From the NCBI GenBank assembly GCA_002441585.1, contig DJWS01000009.1, forward strand, positions 1 through 64,000: a DNA stretch of 64,000 nucleotides, read 5' to 3'. The notes beneath the pieces are model-generated. The model ran no database searches and was not told the DNA's origin. It saw only the letters and a list, made by a program, of their open reading frames with translations. The number at the start of each line of letters is the position of its first letter. Position 1 is the first letter of the stretch. The translations under genes were made by a program, and so were the position numbers. Positions 1 to 7,544 of the stretch are shown in pieces. This DNA comes from Candidatus Saccharibacteria bacterium UBA6224. GTDB lineage: Bacteria > Patescibacteriota > Saccharimonadia > Saccharimonadales > UBA4665.

Positions 1-621
1 GCCGAGGGTATGATCGTTGACGCCGTCGTGGTGCTGGATGACCGCGTGCTGCCGCTAGACAGCAAGTTCAGCCTTGAAAATTATAATCGTTTGCTCGAGG
101 CCAAACCCGAAGAACAGCTAGCTTTGGGTAAAAGCTTCAAGGAGGACCTAAAACGGCGTATCGACGAGACGTCCAAGTATATCCTGCCCGGCAAGGGTAC
201 ATTGGATCAGGCACTGATGTTCATCCCGAGTGAGGCGATTTATTACGACCTGCTAGCCAACAAGGTGGGCCTAGGCAATGTCAGTGGTCGTAACTTGATG
301 CAATACGCATCCGAAAAGAAAGTTACCATTGTTGGCCCGAGCACTTTGAGCGCCATGCTCCAAACGATCATGCAAGGCCTGCGTAGCATCGAAATCCATA
401 AGGATACCGAAAAGATTCGTAAAAATATCGAGCAGCTGCAGAAACATTTGCTAGCGCACAATGCCTATATGCAAAAACTGGGCAGTAGCCTCGGCACCAC
501 TGTCAATCACTATAATGCCACCTATAAGGAACTGGGGAAAATCGATCGCGATATCGTAAAAATTACAGACAGCGAAGCCTCGATTGAGCCATTATTGTTG
601 AACAAACCAACACAAGAATAG
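1..621 (+). CDS. rmuC: RmuC family DNA recombination protein, 3' part
   Basis: The reading frame is open from base 1, so the gene starts outside the window and about 206 C-terminal residues are visible. The segment around VDAVVVLDDRVLPLDSKF, followed by a Leu/Tyr-rich helix, matches the nuclease-like core of RmuC (xVDAxIxL...xDSKFxLE). The stretch after residue 100 (SAMLQTIMQGLRSIEIHKD, then KNIEQLQKHL) is the helical C-terminus of the family. RmuC proteins are linked to limiting inversions at short repeats; the biochemical activity is poorly known. A tiny ORF with a strong Shine-Dalgarno follows 10 bases after the stop. Confidence 0.85.
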   Translation, partial: AEGMIVDAVVVLDDRVLPLDSKFSLENYNRLLEAKPEEQLALGKSFKEDLKRRIDETSKYILPGKGTLDQALMFIPSEAIYYDLLANKVGLGNVSGRNLMQYASEKKVTIVGPSTLSAMLQTIMQGLRSIEIHKDTEKIRKNIEQLQKHLLAHNAYMQKLGSSLGTTVNHYNATYKELGKIDRDIVKITDSEASIEPLLLNKPTQE

Positions 622-631
622 GAGGATTCTC

Positions 632-787
632 ATGAATCAACTTTGGCATGACACCCATCATTTAAACCACAATGGCTTACCACTTGAGCAAATGTCATGG
701 CACATGGCACATCAGAAAAATTGCGGCTGTACGCCGATACCACCGCACATCCAACGCATAATGCCAAGCGGACGATCCGCCAGCTAA
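632..787 (+). CDS. Small His-rich 51-aa protein, unknown
   Basis: I do not recognise this gene. It encodes 51 residues beginning MNQLWHDTHH, with seven His and a CGC (Cys-X-Cys) motif, so metal binding is conceivable but unproven. A near-ideal GGAGGA lies six bases before the ATG, immediately after the rmuC stop, which argues for translation in an rmuC operon. Its stop overlaps the stop of the convergent uppP within a four-base CTAA. The main doubt is its size: an ORF this short can occur by chance, although the ribosome site makes that less likely. Confidence 0.5.
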   Translation: MNQLWHDTHHLNHNGLPLEQMSWHMAHQKNCGCTPIPPHIQRIMPSGRSAS

Positions 788-1596
788 ATTATATTTAGAC
801 CAAGTAGTATCAAGATGATGACGCCGGCGGCTGCCCGGTAGTAGGCGAACAGCTTGAAATTATTGTGTGCGATGTAGCGCAGTAGCCATGTGACGGCTAA
901 TAGTGCCGTTATGAAGGCAGCGATAACACCGACTATCAGCGCTGGTGCTCCGCCGGGCAACTGGGTGATGGCACTAGGATCTTTGACTATCTTGAGGCCA
1001 CTGGCTAGCACCATGACGGGGATGCTCATATAAAACGAGAAGGCCGTGGCTGTCGGTCGGTTAAGACCGGCTGCCAGACCGCTGACGATGGTCGCTCCTG
1101 ATCGCGACACACCGGGGACGATGGCTATGCTTTGGCCGACGCCAATCAGTAGCGCGCGCTTTATAGTGAGCTGCTTGAAATCAACGGAGTCATCGGTCTT
1201 GTGAACAGGCTTGCGATCGACGAACCACAAAATCACGGCGCCAATAATTAGCATGATAGCGACAACAAGTGGCGTGGTGATGGCATCCATGCTGGAATTG
1301 AGCAGCAATCCAACGATACCCGCCGGGATGGTCGCGATTACCAGTAACTTCCAAAAGTTCAACGCGTCGGCATCGCGACGGAACAGGCCGGCCGTCTTGT
1401 TCCACAAGTCCTGGCGATAAAACCACACCACGGCGGCGATGGCACCTAGCTGGATGACTACCGTGAAAAGATCTTGGGCATCATGGTATCCCAGCAGCCG
1501 CTCGGCAACGATCAGGTGTCCGGTACTGCTGATGGGCAGAAACTCAGTTATACCTTCTATGACGCCAAGGATTAGTGCGATCAGGATAATCAACAT
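784..1596 (-). CDS. uppP: Undecaprenyl-diphosphatase UppP (BacA)
   Basis: Integral membrane enzyme that dephosphorylates undecaprenyl diphosphate to recycle the lipid carrier for peptidoglycan and glycan export; the family also gives bacitracin resistance. The family signature GVIEGITEFLPISSTGH lies near the N-terminus and the second motif PGVSRSGATI follows at about residue 175. Several hydrophobic segments span the whole protein. An in-frame start 21 codons upstream exists (base 1659), but it overlaps the preceding gene. I chose the ATG at 1596, which gives the usual length of 270 residues and places the gene 23 bases after the glycosidase stop, so the two are probably co-transcribed. Confidence 0.95.
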   Translation of the reverse strand: MLIILIALILGVIEGITEFLPISSTGHLIVAERLLGYHDAQDLFTVVIQLGAIAAVVWFYRQDLWNKTAGLFRRDADALNFWKLLVIATIPAGIVGLLLNSSMDAITTPLVVAIMLIIGAVILWFVDRKPVHKTDDSVDFKQLTIKRALLIGVGQSIAIVPGVSRSGATIVSGLAAGLNRPTATAFSFYMSIPVMVLASGLKIVKDPSAITQLPGGAPALIVGVIAAFITALLAVTWLLRYIAHNNFKLFAYYRAAAGVIILILLGLNII

Positions 1597-1619
1597 ATCA
1601 GCTCTAGTGTAAGTGGCGA

Positions 1620-2939
1620 CTACGATTCCAGCAAATCGATTGCTAAGGCCGCCGTCCAACTAAATTCTTTGGCACCGAGCGGGCTGCCATCCGTCGGATC
1701 AAAATACTCGTTACATTTGTTAAGTCTGACAAGCTCGAGTGTCATTTCTCGCAGTACATCAGCGTGGTCACGGAAGCCATATCGACGTAGTCCGTCGATG
1801 ATCAGCCAGTTGGTGTTGATCCAGGTCGGACCCTGCCAATAGCGTTTGGGATCGAAATACGCCGAGACGCGCGGCACGCTCGGTACCGGGAACTTGAGAC
1901 CGAATTGATGCGAATTTTCGAGCAGCTTGACTAGCCGCGCAGCGCGTTCCTGACTGATATGTCCGGCATATAGCGGTAATAGAGTGGCGATGGACGATTC
2001 GCGCAGCCATTTATGCGTGACGAAATCGCGTGAATAGTACTGCTGGCTCAAGTCGTCCCATAGCTGGTCGAAGGCCTTTTCGGTGCGCTTCATGCTGGCG
2101 GCAAGCCCCTCGGGGAGTTCTTCATGCAGGCTGGTGGCGATTTGCTCGAGGTGGTGATTGGCACGGATGAGAATACTATTGAAGGTCAAATCCTCGATGC
2201 TGAAAAGGGAGTGGTCCAATATCCGGTCAATGTCGTAGGCTTTGCGCTTGAGCCGGCGCTGCACATCGTACAAGGCGAGAACTTCCAAGTTTGAAAAACG
2301 CTCACTGACCGGTGCCGAACGGGTATCACGACGAAATAGGCTGACCATATTGTCTAGCTTGCTGCCGTGGAGGGCGCGAATCCACCAGGCCAGTTGATGA
2401 TCTTCTAAGTAGGCCATCCAGGGGGGCGTATTATCAAGGCCTGTTTCCCAAGGGTGAATCAGCAGAACCAAACCCTCATTGTGTGGATCGCGCTCGGCGT
2501 ACAGCCACTGATGGTATGCCAGTAATCCATTCCACATTCGGCGATACCACAGACGCCGCTCCGGCCAAGCCAACTTTTCGCCGACTCGTACCACGGCCTC
2601 GGCCAGCATTGGTGGTTGGGTAATACCGCTGGTGGCAATGTCATCCGGCGCCGATGGGTTGAGGCTGCTCAGCCAGGCATGACGATCACGGGCGAAGGCC
2701 GCATCATCGCTAAAGATCATGTTCGGCAACATGCCGTTGCGCCATTGTCCTCGCAGCAGACTGAGCAACTCGGTCTGGGCTCTGTCGACATCCAGATGGC
2801 GCAGGCCTATCGATATGAAACAACTATCCCACAGCCACTGGTGCGGATAGAGGTCGCCAGCTGGCATCGTGTAGCCACCTCGATCATTCTTCTCGAGAAC
2901 TGATTGGGCCTCAGCTTTGAGAGCTGCATCATCCTGCAT
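1620..2939 (-). CDS. GH63/MGH1-like glycoside hydrolase
   Basis: A 439-residue cytosolic (alpha/alpha)6-barrel-type enzyme. HPWETGLDNTPPW near residue 165 matches the W-E-x-G-x-D-x-(S/T)-P motif of trehalase/GH63 enzymes, where the Asp is the presumed general acid. The C-terminal YWQGPTWINTNWLI and the PLGAKEFSWTAAL end match the mannosylglycerate/glucosylglycerate hydrolase (MGH1) group. It likely hydrolyses an alpha-glucosyl or mannosyl derivative, possibly glucosylglycerate; substrate is inference. There is no signal peptide. TATACT nine bases upstream of the ATG suggests a nearly leaderless message. It lies just upstream of uppP in the same direction. Confidence 0.8.
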   Translation of the reverse strand: MQDDAALKAEAQSVLEKNDRGGYTMPAGDLYPHQWLWDSCFISIGLRHLDVDRAQTELLSLLRGQWRNGMLPNMIFSDDAAFARDRHAWLSSLNPSAPDDIATSGITQPPMLAEAVVRVGEKLAWPERRLWYRRMWNGLLAYHQWLYAERDPHNEGLVLLIHPWETGLDNTPPWMAYLEDHQLAWWIRALHGSKLDNMVSLFRRDTRSAPVSERFSNLEVLALYDVQRRLKRKAYDIDRILDHSLFSIEDLTFNSILIRANHHLEQIATSLHEELPEGLAASMKRTEKAFDQLWDDLSQQYYSRDFVTHKWLRESSIATLLPLYAGHISQERAARLVKLLENSHQFGLKFPVPSVPRVSAYFDPKRYWQGPTWINTNWLIIDGLRRYGFRDHADVLREMTLELVRLNKCNEYFDPTDGSPLGAKEFSWTAALAIDLLES

Positions 2940-3018
2940 ATGGTAATTAGTATAACGCGTCTGGTAATAGAATCGAACAGCCAGGGCTAGGTGGTTGCCA
3001 TTGCTTCAAGTCGTTGTA

Positions 3019-3046
3019 TTGTCAAGTTAAGTTCGTGCGGTATATC
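3019..3046 (+). promoter_or_regulatory. Promoter of the unknown gene at 3056
   Basis: TTGTCA at 3019-3024, a 16-base spacer, and TATATC at 3041-3046. The first in-frame ATG (3047) abuts the -10, so the ATG at 3056 is the more likely start. Confidence 0.55.
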
Positions 3047-3055
3047 ATGTCATCA

Positions 3056-3895
3056 ATGAACGTGGAGTCGACATATACTGCCGAACGGTTTCCTATCAAG
3101 CAAGTGTTCGAGGAGCAAACCGAAATAATCCGGGCCAGCGGGGCTGGTGCTGTCGAGGGATTGGTAGAGGTGTATAACGAACTGCATGACCGTGGACTTG
3201 CACATAGCATCGACCTAGGCAGTACGGCTATAACCACCGCCGGACACGCTCATGTACCGGGTAATGATATGGGGCGAGTCATCGAGGGCAATACTCGCAC
3301 GGCACGGTTGGTTAGTTGTGTCTTGGAGCAAAAGGGCGACATCGAGGGTAAGAACTTCGCTCTCACCGCCGATATGGGCTACACCGGCTGGAACCAGTTA
3401 TCGTGGAACCAATTCTGGCCACTTTTCGCGGCCGTGACTAATCCAAAAGAGTTGGTTGGAAATGATGCGCGGGCCTATGGTCAATTTGAAGATCGTATCG
3501 TTCGCCAGATACGCCGACATGAAGTCGATACTGATTTGATGATTGACGCATCGGCGACCAATGAACGCCGTGCGCCGGAATATGACAAGTTGGCCGAGGC
3601 GCTAATTGACTCGATCGTTGAATCGCCGGGCCGGCCGAGACCGGTCGCCCGGATCGTGCAACTTATCGGCAAGGATCAATCACTCGGGATGAGAATAGAA
3701 GGGCGCATCGGCGAGTATTTTGGGGTACCACGACTGACTCTCGCGGCCGTTCGGCCGGCAAGTATACATGAGGTGGCTGATGCTTTTGAGAGTACCGTGC
3801 CGCAACTAAGCGAAGATATCAAGGTGCTGACGGCGAATGGGGCCGAGATAGTGGTAGCTCGGGCCAGGAGTGGCCTGACCTTGGTACGGCCGTAG
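3056..3895 (+). CDS. Hypothetical protein, 279 aa
   Basis: I do not recognise the family. The protein is soluble, mixed alpha/beta and lacks signal peptide or membrane segments. Notable stretches are SIDLGSTAITTAGHAHVPG near residue 55, a Trp-rich TGWNQLSWNQFWPLF near 120, and a basic/acidic helical middle. Upstream ATGs exist at 3014 and 3047, but the promoter -10 at 3041-3046 would place both outside or at the edge of the transcript, so 3056 (MNVESTYTAE) was chosen. It converges on yajQ with one base between the stop codons. Confidence 0.7.
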   Translation: MNVESTYTAERFPIKQVFEEQTEIIRASGAGAVEGLVEVYNELHDRGLAHSIDLGSTAITTAGHAHVPGNDMGRVIEGNTRTARLVSCVLEQKGDIEGKNFALTADMGYTGWNQLSWNQFWPLFAAVTNPKELVGNDARAYGQFEDRIVRQIRRHEVDTDLMIDASATNERRAPEYDKLAEALIDSIVESPGRPRPVARIVQLIGKDQSLGMRIEGRIGEYFGVPRLTLAAVRPASIHEVADAFESTVPQLSEDIKVLTANGAEIVVARARSGLTLVRP

Positions 3896-3896
3896 A

Positions 3897-4394
3897 TTAG
3901 CGGTAGTTGGTGAAGCTGATAGGGAAATCTAGATCCTGGCTTCGTAGGAGCTGCATGACGGCCTGTAGCTCGTCCTTCTTGGCGCTGCTGATACGGACGG
4001 CATCGCCCTGGATTTGAGGCTTAACCTTTGGGTATTGTTCGCGGATGAGCCTGGTCAGTTGCTTGGCTTTGTCTTGGTCCAGTCCGTGCTTGAAAGGGAC
4101 TTCCTTGGTCGTTTTGAGATTGCTCTCGGTCGCGTCGCGCGAGGTGTCGAGGACTTTCTGGCTCTGGTTGCGTGCAGCTAGTTTTTTGCGGACGATATCT
4201 AGGATGGCATCGATTTGCCAGTCGCCGTTACCGGTTATCTTGAGGCCGCTTTTCTCGCCGTCCAGCCATTCGATGGTGGCTGGTGTTCCCTTGAAATCAT
4301 AGCGGCTGGCCATCTCGCGCACGGTCTGGTCGAAAACGTTATTCATCTCCGCCTTGTCATATTCGCTGACGACATCAAAACTGAAACTTGGCAT
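3897..4394 (-). CDS. yajQ: YajQ/DUF520 family nucleotide-binding protein
   Basis: The start MPSFSFDVVSEYDKAEMNNV and the C-terminal half (KEVPFKHGLDQDKAKQL) are diagnostic of the YajQ family, two ferredoxin-like halves that bind nucleotides. Some homologues bind cyclic-di-GMP, but its role is otherwise unclear. The 165-residue length is normal. A longer reading frame extends 36 codons upstream, but the conserved N-terminus begins at 4394. On this strand TTGCCA, a 17-base spacer and CAAACT end six bases before the ATG, supporting this start. Confidence 0.93.
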   Translation of the reverse strand: MPSFSFDVVSEYDKAEMNNVFDQTVREMASRYDFKGTPATIEWLDGEKSGLKITGNGDWQIDAILDIVRKKLAARNQSQKVLDTSRDATESNLKTTKEVPFKHGLDQDKAKQLTRLIREQYPKVKPQIQGDAVRISSAKKDELQAVMQLLRSQDLDFPISFTNYR

Positions 4395-4400
4395 ATCTCC

Positions 4401-4429
4401 AGTTTGCCGTATTAAAACTGTCTTGGCAA
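4401..4429 (-). promoter_or_regulatory. yajQ promoter
   Basis: Read on the minus strand: TTGCCA (4429-4424), 17-base spacer, CAAACT (4406-4401), then six bases to the yajQ ATG. A TSS at the usual distance would fall on or next to the start codon. Confidence 0.5.
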
Positions 4430-4486
4430 ACATGAGCGGTTTGCATATTATGAGGCAATAGGCTTTATAACTACGAAAGGAATTGA

Positions 4487-5200
4487 ATGAAACAATCAAC
4501 AATCCGCCTAAGCGTCTTTCTGGTGGCGCTGCTGGGAGTTGTTGTCTTGGCGTTTGCCCCCGTATCAGCGGCTCGGGCAGAAGAGGGCAATGATTCGAGT
4601 CAGACTACATCAGACGATGCCTCCGACCCATCGGTGTCGGATACGGAGAGCGAACAGGAAGACACAACCAAGACAGAAGATACCAATGAGACAGAGCATG
4701 CCAGGAACGCTGCGGCCCTGTTTCGTCGGGAGGGTGCTGACGATTTGCGAGAACTACGCAAGGAGCACGCCAGCAAATCCATCGAACAGCGTCAAAAGAC
4801 CTGCGGCAATATCAAGAATGCCGTCGACCGCAAGTTGACAGCCTTCAACAATAACGCCGACAGGCATTTGTCACGCCTAGATAGCGTCTTTACTAAGTTG
4901 AAGGATTTTCAAACGGCAAATAATTTACCGGTCAGCAATTACGATGCTCTAGTCGCTGCGGCTACGGCTAAACAAACTGCTGCGACGGAAGCTGTTGCTT
5001 CACTCAAGCTGGTCGGTACGACTCTCGATTGCTCCAGCAGCGATCCGGCAGCCATGCTCTCGTCAACCAAGGTAGCTGCCAAGAATGCTCGTGATGCGCT
5101 GAAGGACTACCGCAAGTCGCTCAAGGACATCGTCGTAGCCTTGGCTCAGGCCAAGGGTGATACTGACACGGCAGATACTACGGATGGAGGTACGAACTAA
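4487..5200 (+). CDS. Secreted helical protein, unknown
   Basis: A 237-residue protein with a typical Sec signal peptide (basic start MKQSTIRLS, hydrophobic core to about residue 23, cleavage near PVSAARA). A Ser/Thr/Asp/Glu-rich linker follows (about residues 30-70), then a helical, Lys/Ala-rich domain of about 150 residues with two Cys (CGNIK and LDCSSS) that could form a disulfide outside the cytoplasm. GAAAGGA precedes the ATG at good spacing. The stop overlaps the next start as TAATG, so it is coupled to the pilin-like gene. Function unknown; a surface or periplasmic role is inferred. Confidence 0.8.
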   Translation: MKQSTIRLSVFLVALLGVVVLAFAPVSAARAEEGNDSSQTTSDDASDPSVSDTESEQEDTTKTEDTNETEHARNAAALFRREGADDLRELRKEHASKSIEQRQKTCGNIKNAVDRKLTAFNNNADRHLSRLDSVFTKLKDFQTANNLPVSNYDALVAAATAKQTAATEAVASLKLVGTTLDCSSSDPAAMLSSTKVAAKNARDALKDYRKSLKDIVVALAQAKGDTDTADTTDGGTN

Positions 5201-5463
5201 TGCGTAAACTATCACAATCCGGATTCGGCCACGTTGCATTGGTGCTAATTGTGGTCGTGCTTGCCGTGGTTGGTTTTGCCGGCTACACGGTCTGGAAAGC
5301 CGGCCAGAAAACTGACACCACTCAGCAGGCTTCGCTTCCGGCGACTATCAAGACTGAGGCTGATCTAACGCAGACTAGCAAATTCCTCGATGAATCAGCC
5401 AAAGAGCTCGATTCTAGCCTCGACCCCTCGGGACTCGACGGCTCTATCAACCAGCTGTTGTAA
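5200..5463 (+). CDS. Small pilin-like single-pass membrane protein
   Basis: An 87-residue protein with the N-terminus MRKLSQSGFGHVALVLIVVV: a short basic leader, SGFG, then one hydrophobic helix to about residue 31 and a soluble tail of about 55 residues. This resembles a type IV prepilin leader (G followed by a hydrophobic helix), but the usual Glu at position 5 of the mature helix is Ala. It may be a minor pseudopilin or simply a membrane-anchored protein. Its ATG overlaps the previous stop (TAATG) and a strong hairpin follows. Confidence 0.75.
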   Translation: MRKLSQSGFGHVALVLIVVVLAVVGFAGYTVWKAGQKTDTTQQASLPATIKTEADLTQTSKFLDESAKELDSSLDPSGLDGSINQLL

Positions 5464-5480
5464 TTCTAGTCTCGCTATGC

Positions 5481-5508
5481 AAACACAGCCGGCTTGCCGG
5501 CTGTGTTT
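5481..5508. terminator. 13-bp perfect inverted repeat, bidirectional terminator
   Basis: AAACACAGCCGGC, a TT loop, then GCCGGCTGTGTTT. It lies between two convergent genes. Neither side has a long U-tract, so its strength as an intrinsic terminator is uncertain. Confidence 0.7.
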
Positions 5509-5526
5509 GGTGATGAACGAGGCAAC

Positions 5527-5931
5527 TTAAGCTTTAGCGTCGAGTGGCAGTTGTGCCAAATCCAAAGTTTGCAAAAGCTCGCGGATGGCCAATTCTCCGG
5601 ATGTTCGGATTGCAATCGGATCAACGGGGTGATCTTTGTCGAGGTTGATTGCCACTATGGCATTAGTAGCCAACGCAGTTTCAGTGCCGGCAGAGTCAAA
5701 GTAGTGTTGGTATGTCGGGTTTATCAACACAATGGAACCATCATCTGATGATCCCGTTTTCACGCCCAGGACAAGACGGGCGCCCCATTGAGGGGCTTGC
5801 TCTCGCCTAGGACGAGTGCCGTTGCTTTGGCGAAAATTCTCCAAGCACAAGATAGCATAGCCGACTTCATTGGTCAGGTTGGGAATGGCTGACACACCAT
5901 TTTCTGAGGTAGTGGTTTTACGATTTGACAT
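5527..5931 (-). CDS. Hypothetical protein, 134 aa
   Basis: I recognise no family. It is a soluble protein with a Ser/Thr-rich N-terminus, a central beta-rich part (WGARLVLGVKTGSSDDG) and a helical end (ELAIRELLQTLDLAQLPLD). The ATG at 5931 follows an A/T-rich tract containing TATAAA. The gene fills an otherwise empty interval and ends just beyond the bidirectional hairpin at 5481-5508. A shorter ORF on the opposite strand overlaps it but has a poor start context. Confidence 0.55.
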   Translation of the reverse strand: MSNRKTTTSENGVSAIPNLTNEVGYAILCLENFRQSNGTRPRREQAPQWGARLVLGVKTGSSDDGSIVLINPTYQHYFDSAGTETALATNAIVAINLDKDHPVDPIAIRTSGELAIRELLQTLDLAQLPLDAKA

Positions 5932-6056
5932 ATTTTTTATAAAAATGCTTCTTAAACCCAGTCTAATATAGATTTTTCGATATGCAAAACCGATCTCATC
6001 CGGCTATCCCACAATAAGCTCGAATATGAGTTTGGTCTAATCATTCAGGCCTCTGG

Positions 6057-6062
6057 TACAAT
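6057..6062 (+). promoter_or_regulatory. -10 box (TACAAT) deciding the pheS start
   Basis: TACAAT overlaps the upstream in-frame ATG at 6061, so that codon cannot be the start of a transcript made here. The ATG at 6070 lies seven bases beyond and fits a leaderless message. Confidence 0.55.
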
Positions 6063-6069
6063 GGTGGAA

Positions 6070-7095
6070 ATGATAGATGCTAAATTAGCCGACAGCCTCA
6101 AAGCGCGTGCCGCCAGCGGCGACGTATCCGTATTGCGAAGTCCGGAATTTCGCAGCCTGTTCGATCAAATCAAGACACTGCCAGCCGACGAACGTGCGGC
6201 TTACGGCCAAGCCGTGAATCAGCTGCGTCAGGAAATCGAAACCACCCTGGCCGCCCACGCCGAGAAGGCCGAAGCTTTACCGCCGATAGACGTGACGGCG
6301 CCCATGGATGTCAACGCTTCGATGCCCGGCTTTATCCCAACCCAAAATGGCAGCAAGCATCCTTTGATGCGCGAACTCGAGACCGTTCTCGATATCTTTT
6401 ACCGGATGGGTTTCCACGCCGTCGAGTCGCCTGAGCTGGATGATGATTACCACATGTTCAGTGCCCTCAACTTTCCCGAGGATCATCCGGCCCGCGACGA
6501 CTACGATACTTTCATGACGACGCAGACCGACCAAAAGGGCAAACCGTTCATCGCGCCGGCCCACACTAGCACAATGCAGAACCGTGTCTTGCAACGTTAC
6601 CGCGACGATCTCGAGAAGGGCGAACCGATTGCCTGCGTCATACCGGGTCGCGTCTTTCGTAACGAGGATCTCGATGCCCGCCACGAGCATACGTTTTATC
6701 AGCTCGAGGGAATTTATGTCGGACAGGGCGTCCATACCGGCATGCTGATTGCTACGCTCAAGACTTTTTTGCAGGAGTACTACGGCAAAGAATTGAACGT
6801 CAAGACCCAGCCATTTTATTTCCCGTTCACCGAACCAAGTTTCGAGTTTGCTTTGAGTTGCCCATTTTGTGATGGCAAGGGCTGTCATGTCTGCAGCCAA
6901 TCCGGCTGGATCGAACTGCTCGGTTGCGGCATGATTCACCCCAACGTGTTGCGTCACGCGGGTATTGACCCCGAAAAATACACCGGCTTTGCCTGGGGCG
7001 GCGGTATCGAGCGCCTCGTAATGATGAAATACGGTATCGAGGATATACGTCACTTTGAATCTGGTAAATTAGACTTTTTGAGGCAGTTTTCATGA
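6070..7095 (+). CDS. pheS: Phenylalanine-tRNA ligase alpha subunit
   Basis: Catalytic class II synthetase subunit that charges tRNA-Phe as an (alpha beta)2 tetramer with PheT. Motif 2 (the RNEDLDARHEHTFYQLEG region), the FPFTEPS motif and motif 3 (GFAWGGGIERLVMMKYG) are all visible. A CPFCDGKGCHVC segment (about residues 272-283) forms a likely zinc knuckle, seen in a subset of bacterial PheS. The start at 6070 (MIDAKLADS) was chosen because a -10 box covers the alternative ATG at 6061. The stop overlaps the next ATG as ATGA, so expression is coupled to the downstream gene and pheT. Confidence 0.97.
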   Translation: MIDAKLADSLKARAASGDVSVLRSPEFRSLFDQIKTLPADERAAYGQAVNQLRQEIETTLAAHAEKAEALPPIDVTAPMDVNASMPGFIPTQNGSKHPLMRELETVLDIFYRMGFHAVESPELDDDYHMFSALNFPEDHPARDDYDTFMTTQTDQKGKPFIAPAHTSTMQNRVLQRYRDDLEKGEPIACVIPGRVFRNEDLDARHEHTFYQLEGIYVGQGVHTGMLIATLKTFLQEYYGKELNVKTQPFYFPFTEPSFEFALSCPFCDGKGCHVCSQSGWIELLGCGMIHPNVLRHAGIDPEKYTGFAWGGGIERLVMMKYGIEDIRHFESGKLDFLRQFS

Positions 7096-7544
7096 GCAGG
7101 TATGACTACTTCGTATCCGGGCGTTACCGCGACAAGACATTGATTGATGAAATCGTCACTAAGCTTCGAGATGCCGGTAAGCGAGTGTACTATTTCGGTG
7201 ATAATCAGTACGAGGGTGATGGCATAGGTATGGGAGCGGGTGAGGATACAGACCTGGATGCCCAGATGGTATCTTTCGAGCACACAAAAGAGTGGCGTAC
7301 GAACCCAACGATTCGTAAGATGTTCGAGGCTGACATGCAGGGACAGCGCGACTCGAACGAATTCATTATCATCTTGCCGGCCGGGTTATCCGCCCACACG
7401 GAACTTGGCGTCGCTTATGGAATGGGGCAAAAGTGCTATGGTATCGGTACTCCTGAAAAGGTCGAATCCTTGTACTTGATGTTTTCGGGTATTTATTCTG
7501 ACGTCGATGCATTCCTGCGCGAGAAAGTGGAGCAGTACGCATGA
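7092..7544 (+). CDS. Nucleoside 2-deoxyribosyltransferase-like protein
   Basis: A 150-residue Rossmann-like protein. The N-terminal YDYFVSGRYRDK, central NEFIIILPAGLSAHTELGVA and Gly-rich turn MGQKCYGIG fit the nucleoside deoxyribosyltransferase/SLOG-like fold, with the Glu of HTELGVA at the position of the family's catalytic Glu. Its substrate cannot be read from sequence. It lies between pheS and pheT with a four-base ATGA overlap on both sides, so it is tightly coupled to phenylalanyl-tRNA synthetase. This position is unusual, since pheS and pheT are normally adjacent. Whether it is an enzyme of nucleotide salvage or a regulator is open. Confidence 0.7.
   Translation: MSRYDYFVSGRYRDKTLIDEIVTKLRDAGKRVYYFGDNQYEGDGIGMGAGEDTDLDAQMVSFEHTKEWRTNPTIRKMFEADMQGQRDSNEFIIILPAGLSAHTELGVAYGMGQKCYGIGTPEKVESLYLMFSGIYSDVDAFLREKVEQYA

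Noticed and set aside
5494..5748. 84-codon ORF opposite the hypothetical gene at 5527
   Set aside because: It starts inside the terminator hairpin and shows no ribosome site; the minus-strand frame is longer and better placed.
6277..7053. 258-codon ORF antisense to pheS
   Set aside because: It is a shadow of the pheS coding sequence, with no promoter, ribosome site or family.
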